A stretch of DNA of 64,000 bases from WTAW01 sp964406575 (GTDB taxonomy: Bacteria; Acidobacteriota; Aminicenantia; Aminicenantales; Aminicenantaceae): positions 62,001 through 126,000 of the forward strand of contig CAYOSH010000003.1 of NCBI GenBank assembly GCA_964406575.1. The letters are read 5' to 3'. Under the pieces are notes generated by a model, which was not told the origin of the DNA, ran no database searches, and worked only from the letters and a program-made list of their open reading frames with translations. Made by a program: the position numbers and the translations under genes. Below are positions 61,124-64,000 of this stretch, in pieces (the stretch's first letter is position 1; each line of letters starts with the position of its first letter).

Positions 61124-61405
61124 ATGGTTATCGGCTTCCTCTCATTGGAGATCTACCTCCCCTATTCCCACTCCTTGAAAGAAAAACGAAAAACAATCCT
61201 CAGCTTCAAAGATCGTGTAAGAAAAAAATTCAATGTGGCTTTTGCTGAACTCGAATACCATGACAAATGGCAACGGTCCAAAATAGGGATAGTCACTCTG
61301 AACAATCAGAAAACAATGGTCGATTCCATATTCTATAAGATCATCAGCGATGCCGAAGAAAACATCGAGGGAGAGATCATCAAAACAGAGATCCACTACT
61401 TCTAG
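61124..61405 (+). CDS. ylxP: DUF503 (YlxP-like) small protein
   Basis: This 93-residue protein matches DUF503: MVIGFLSLEIYLPYSHSLKEKRKTILSFKDRVRKKFNVAFAELEYHDKWQRSKIG-type core, seen here in positions 1-55 (key residues HSLKEKR and NVAFAE). It normally sits between infB and rbfA, as here, and is linked to ribosome maturation without a defined activity. The upstream 115 bases contain an imperfect inverted repeat ACGAC...GTCGT at 61041-61058. Confidence 0.9.
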   Translation: MVIGFLSLEIYLPYSHSLKEKRKTILSFKDRVRKKFNVAFAELEYHDKWQRSKIGIVTLNNQKTMVDSIFYKIISDAEENIEGEIIKTEIHYF

Positions 61406-61614
61406 TATGAATGATTTTTACCGCTTCCGATGCTTTCATTCCATCCCTTGGTTTTAATAGCGGCTGAATTAAGCTTTTGTGCTCTTTCTGTCGGGAACGA
61501 TATTTTGTCAGCATTAGGGCTAAAAATAAGTTATTTATCGTTGATAAAATCAACGGGATAGAGTAAAAATATGTGTTCTGTAGCATAAAAACACAACGGA
61601 AAAGAAAAAAGAAA

Positions 61615-61974
61615 ATGACAGAAAATCGAAGACAGAAAAGGGTTTCGAGCCTCATCAAAGAGGTGCTCAGTCTACTCCTCATTGACGCGGTCCAGGATTT
61701 GCACTCCACCGGCCTCATCTCCATCACTCGAATAGAGATGACGAAGGACTTAAAGACCGCATACGTCTACCTTAGCTTCTATGGTGCAGAGCACAGAGAG
61801 GAGATATTGGAGGGGCTGAATGAACGAGTGGGATATTTCAGAAAATCTATTGCCTCTGAAATAAATTTAAAGTATAATCCGATGCTCATTTTTTCATATG
61901 ATCCAATCCTCAGCTACGAAGAAAAAATTGATTCTTTATTAGCTAAGATAAAAAAAGATGAAAAAACAAGTTGA
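61615..61974 (+). CDS. rbfA: 30S ribosome-binding factor RbfA
   Basis: ATG 61615 (MTENRRQKRVSSLIKEVL) is the natural start; a GTG 14 codons earlier is unlikely. The 119-residue KH-like protein has the LITITRIEMTKDLKTAYVY-type strand (ISITRIEMTKDLKTAYVYLS). It assists late maturation of the small ribosomal subunit. It overlaps nrnA by 17 bases. A hairpin with stem CGTTGAT/ATCAACG lies upstream at 61539-61555. Confidence 0.92.
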   Translation: MTENRRQKRVSSLIKEVLSLLLIDAVQDLHSTGLISITRIEMTKDLKTAYVYLSFYGAEHREEILEGLNERVGYFRKSIASEINLKYNPMLIFSYDPILSYEEKIDSLLAKIKKDEKTS

Positions 61975-62938
61975 TCTGATAAGCCAAAAAATCCTTCAAA
62001 GCCAACGGATCGCTATCACATCACACCTGCGTCCTGATGGGGATTCCATATGCACAGCACTTGCACTGTACTTCATGGGAAAATCCCTGGGAAAGGACGT
62101 CTCTCTTATAAACAAAGACAAGACACCCGTCCCCTTTAACAGTGTCCCTGACGTCGAGAACATCACGATTGGCCAGATTCCTCCGAATGTCTATGATAGC
62201 GTCATTCTGTTGGAATGTGCGAATGTTTCCCGGTCCGGCCAGAATCATCTAGACGACTACTTTAAAATCAACATTGATCACCATCACTCCAATGACTATT
62301 ACGGAGATATCAACTGGGTGAATCCAGAGGCAGCCGCTGTGGCGTGTTTGGCCTTCGAGTTGGGAGAGCACATGGACATCGAATTTACGCCAAAGATCGC
62401 CAGTCATCTCTACTGTGCAGTCGTCTCGGACACCGGGTCCTTCCAGTTCTCAAACACAAAAGCGCAAGCATTCGAGATCTCCTACAAGTTGATCAAATAC
62501 GGAGCGAGTCCGATAAAAGTTTCAGAACTTCTCTTCAACAATAATTCTCCAGAAAAAATCAAGCTTCTCGGTCAGGTCCTCTCAACACTCACCATGAATG
62601 AGAAAGGAAACATAGCTGTCATCAGTATGTTCAAAAAGAATCTGGATGACCTCAACCTCAAGCAAATCGATACAGAAGACATCACTACATTGGCCCGGTC
62701 AATCCAAGGTGTTGAGATCGTTCTCTTTTTTAAAGAGATGGACAAAAATACATATCGTGTCAGTCTCAGGTCTAAGGGAAATGCCAATTCTGCCATGGTT
62801 GCAGAGCATTTTGGAGGAGGAGGGCATCTTCATGCTGCAGGATTTACTGTCACAGGCCATTACGAACAACTATTAAAGGAGATTCCAAAGACTGTCGAGA
62901 AGCTCATTAAATCAAGCACAGATATCCCCTCCACTTAA
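61958..62938 (+). CDS. nrnA: DHH-family bifunctional oligoribonuclease/PAP phosphatase NrnA
   Basis: This 326-residue protein has DHH motif I SHLRPDGDS, LLECAN as motif II, INIDHHHSN and SDTGSFQFSN, then the DHHA1 substrate domain ending HFGGGGHLHAAGF. NrnA removes nanoRNA fragments and dephosphorylates 3'-phosphoadenosine 5'-phosphate. The location between rbfA and truB is typical. Confidence 0.93.
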   Translation: MKKQVDLISQKILQSQRIAITSHLRPDGDSICTALALYFMGKSLGKDVSLINKDKTPVPFNSVPDVENITIGQIPPNVYDSVILLECANVSRSGQNHLDDYFKINIDHHHSNDYYGDINWVNPEAAAVACLAFELGEHMDIEFTPKIASHLYCAVVSDTGSFQFSNTKAQAFEISYKLIKYGASPIKVSELLFNNNSPEKIKLLGQVLSTLTMNEKGNIAVISMFKKNLDDLNLKQIDTEDITTLARSIQGVEIVLFFKEMDKNTYRVSLRSKGNANSAMVAEHFGGGGHLHAAGFTVTGHYEQLLKEIPKTVEKLIKSSTDIPST

Positions 62939-62972
62939 GCCCGAATTTTCTTTAGAGCCAGACATAGTTTCC

Positions 62973-63914
62973 ATGGATGGACTGATCCTTATCAACAAAC
63001 CCCAAAGACTCACCTCACATGATGTCGTCCAAAATGTTAGAAAACTTCTGGGCATCCAAAGGGTGGGCCATTTCGGAACGCTCGATCCCCTTGCCACAGG
63101 TCTTATGATCGTTGCTTTGGGAAAAGCAACGCGGTTTTTCCCCTTCTATTCCAAGCTCGATAAAGTATATCTGGGTCAGATCAGGTTGGGCTTTTCCACA
63201 AATACTTATGATGCAGATGGCAGTCCTTCTTCTGTCGAAAAGACAGATTATCCATCCGAGCAACTCCTCTTGAAAACCATGGAGAAATTTGTGGGGGAGA
63301 TCGAACAGATCCCTCCGGTCTTCTCAGCAAAAAAATTCAAAGGAAAACCCCTCTATATATTCGCGAGAAAAAACAGAGAGGTGAAACCGAAGTCTGTACG
63401 AATCCACATCCACCAATTCCAATTGGAAGCCTACGATCCTCCATTTATCAAATTCTGCGCGGCATGTTCATCGGGGACCTATATTCGCTCCCTGGCTCAT
63501 GATCTCGGACAAGCGTTGCAGTGTGGAGCGCATCTCTCCCGACTCGAGAGAATTGCCATAGGAAACTTTGCTATCCAATCGAGCTGTCCCCTGGATACGC
63601 TCGAAAATCTCGTGAGAGAGAACAAAATCGAGGATGTCCTCATCCCTCTCGAATCTGTCCTTCCCGAAATCCCAAAAATCACACTCACCGATGAGGGGGT
63701 TGCTTTGGCAGAAAACGGAAATTTGATTCTTGCGGAACACATTTGCTCCGCTTTTCCAGGAGAACGCGATTGTTTAAACGGCGGATCGGACAGGGCAGAC
63801 ATCACCAGGATGTTCACTCAAGACGGAAAGCTTGTTGCACTGGGGAGGGCCCAAACTGACAGAGTTGGAATACACCCTTTTCTGGTTATTGACTCTAGAG
63901 AGTCCGAAATGTAA
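62973..63914 (+). CDS. truB: tRNA pseudouridine(55) synthase TruB
   Basis: This 313-residue protein has the catalytic Asp in GHFGTLDPLATGLM, followed by KVYLGQIRLGFSTNTYDADG and CSSGTYIRSLAHDLG. It makes pseudouridine 55 in tRNA. No strong ribosome site precedes ATG 62973, so coupling with nrnA, 34 bases upstream, is possible. Confidence 0.95.
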   Translation: MDGLILINKPQRLTSHDVVQNVRKLLGIQRVGHFGTLDPLATGLMIVALGKATRFFPFYSKLDKVYLGQIRLGFSTNTYDADGSPSSVEKTDYPSEQLLLKTMEKFVGEIEQIPPVFSAKKFKGKPLYIFARKNREVKPKSVRIHIHQFQLEAYDPPFIKFCAACSSGTYIRSLAHDLGQALQCGAHLSRLERIAIGNFAIQSSCPLDTLENLVRENKIEDVLIPLESVLPEIPKITLTDEGVALAENGNLILAEHICSAFPGERDCLNGGSDRADITRMFTQDGKLVALGRAQTDRVGIHPFLVIDSRESEM

Positions 63915-63926
63915 AGTAAGGCCAGA

Positions 63927-64000
63927 ATGCAGAGAAGAGAATCCTTCGCCTCCAAGTGGGGAATCATTTTTGCCGGCTTAGGTATGGCTGTTGGAACCGG
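63927..64000 (+). CDS. start of a sodium-dependent (NSS/SNF family) transporter, cut by window end
   Basis: Twenty-four codons are visible: a short basic start, then FASKWGIIFAGLGMAVGTG. This resembles the first segment of NSS transporters (usually SRLGFILAAAGSAIGLGN), where the unwound first helix binds sodium and the amino acid. AAGG precedes ATG 63927. Only the first helix is seen, so the call is tentative. Confidence 0.6.
   Translation, partial: MQRRESFASKWGIIFAGLGMAVGT

Noticed and set aside
61418..61445. Possible family 2 end (CTTCCGATGCTTTC) upstream of rbfA
   Set aside because: No -35 or -10 box at the expected distance and no matching second end.

Overview
The window looks like the chromosome of an uncultured, probably anaerobic Gram-negative bacterium, most likely an Acidobacteriota-like lineage such as Candidatus Aminicenantes. 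This is inferred from gene content only: a GWxTD lipoprotein, TonB-receptor-like and BamD-like envelope proteins, alkaline-phosphatase-fold lipoproteins ending in the LGYIK signature, CISM-type respiration with multiheme cytochromes, and mid-range GC. No rRNA, tRNA, CRISPR array or prophage was seen.

Layout. 1-3.8 kb: GWxTD lipoprotein (cut by the window edge) and a TldE/TldD protease pair, all on the minus strand. 4.1-11.7 kb: a TolC / two ABC ATPases / HlyD efflux operon, divergent from an NtrC-type response regulator plus histidine kinase; the shared spacer holds two face-to-face sigma-54 promoters. 11.9-15.6 kb: beta-CASP nuclease, small permease, tiny zinc-finger protein, MBL hydrolase. 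15.6-23.1 kb: nuoABCDEFGHI without nuoJKLMN. 23.4-28.8 kb: three tandem alkaline-phosphatase-superfamily genes that carry Thr where sulfatases have the formylglycine Cys/Ser. 28.8-31.3 kb: a radical SAM/SPASM gene split by an apparent 1-nt frameshift. 31.8-36.2 kb: lpd and an outer-membrane receptor. 36.3-45.1 kb: a respiratory cluster (7-heme cytochrome, ferredoxin, NrfD, molybdopterin enzyme, PD40 protein, 6-heme cytochrome, HdrD-like protein). 45.1-52 kb: threonine aldolase, PASTA protein, rpe, epimerase, BamD-like lipoprotein, outer-membrane barrel, subtilase. 52.2-57.7 kb: recN, miaB, hppA. 58.1-63.9 kb: nusA-infB-ylxP-rbfA-nrnA-truB, then the first codons of a sodium-dependent transporter.

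Most unusual feature. Short non-coding elements with inverted ends are scattered between genes. Four belong to a well conserved 168-169 bp family (family 1) and at least seven to an older, degenerate family with related ends (family 2). Family 1 copies are bounded by 9-bp direct repeats. At eight loci the element end lies 38-39 bp upstream of a sigma-70 type -10 box. In the best cases the order is element, 9-bp duplicated target, exactly 7 bp, -35 box, 17 bp, -10 box. All four family 1 copies have the same orientation relative to the promoter, and three are stacked against an older element at the same target. This suggests mobile elements that recognise promoters (or promoter-bound RNA polymerase) and insert repeatedly into the same 9-bp window around -52 to -44.
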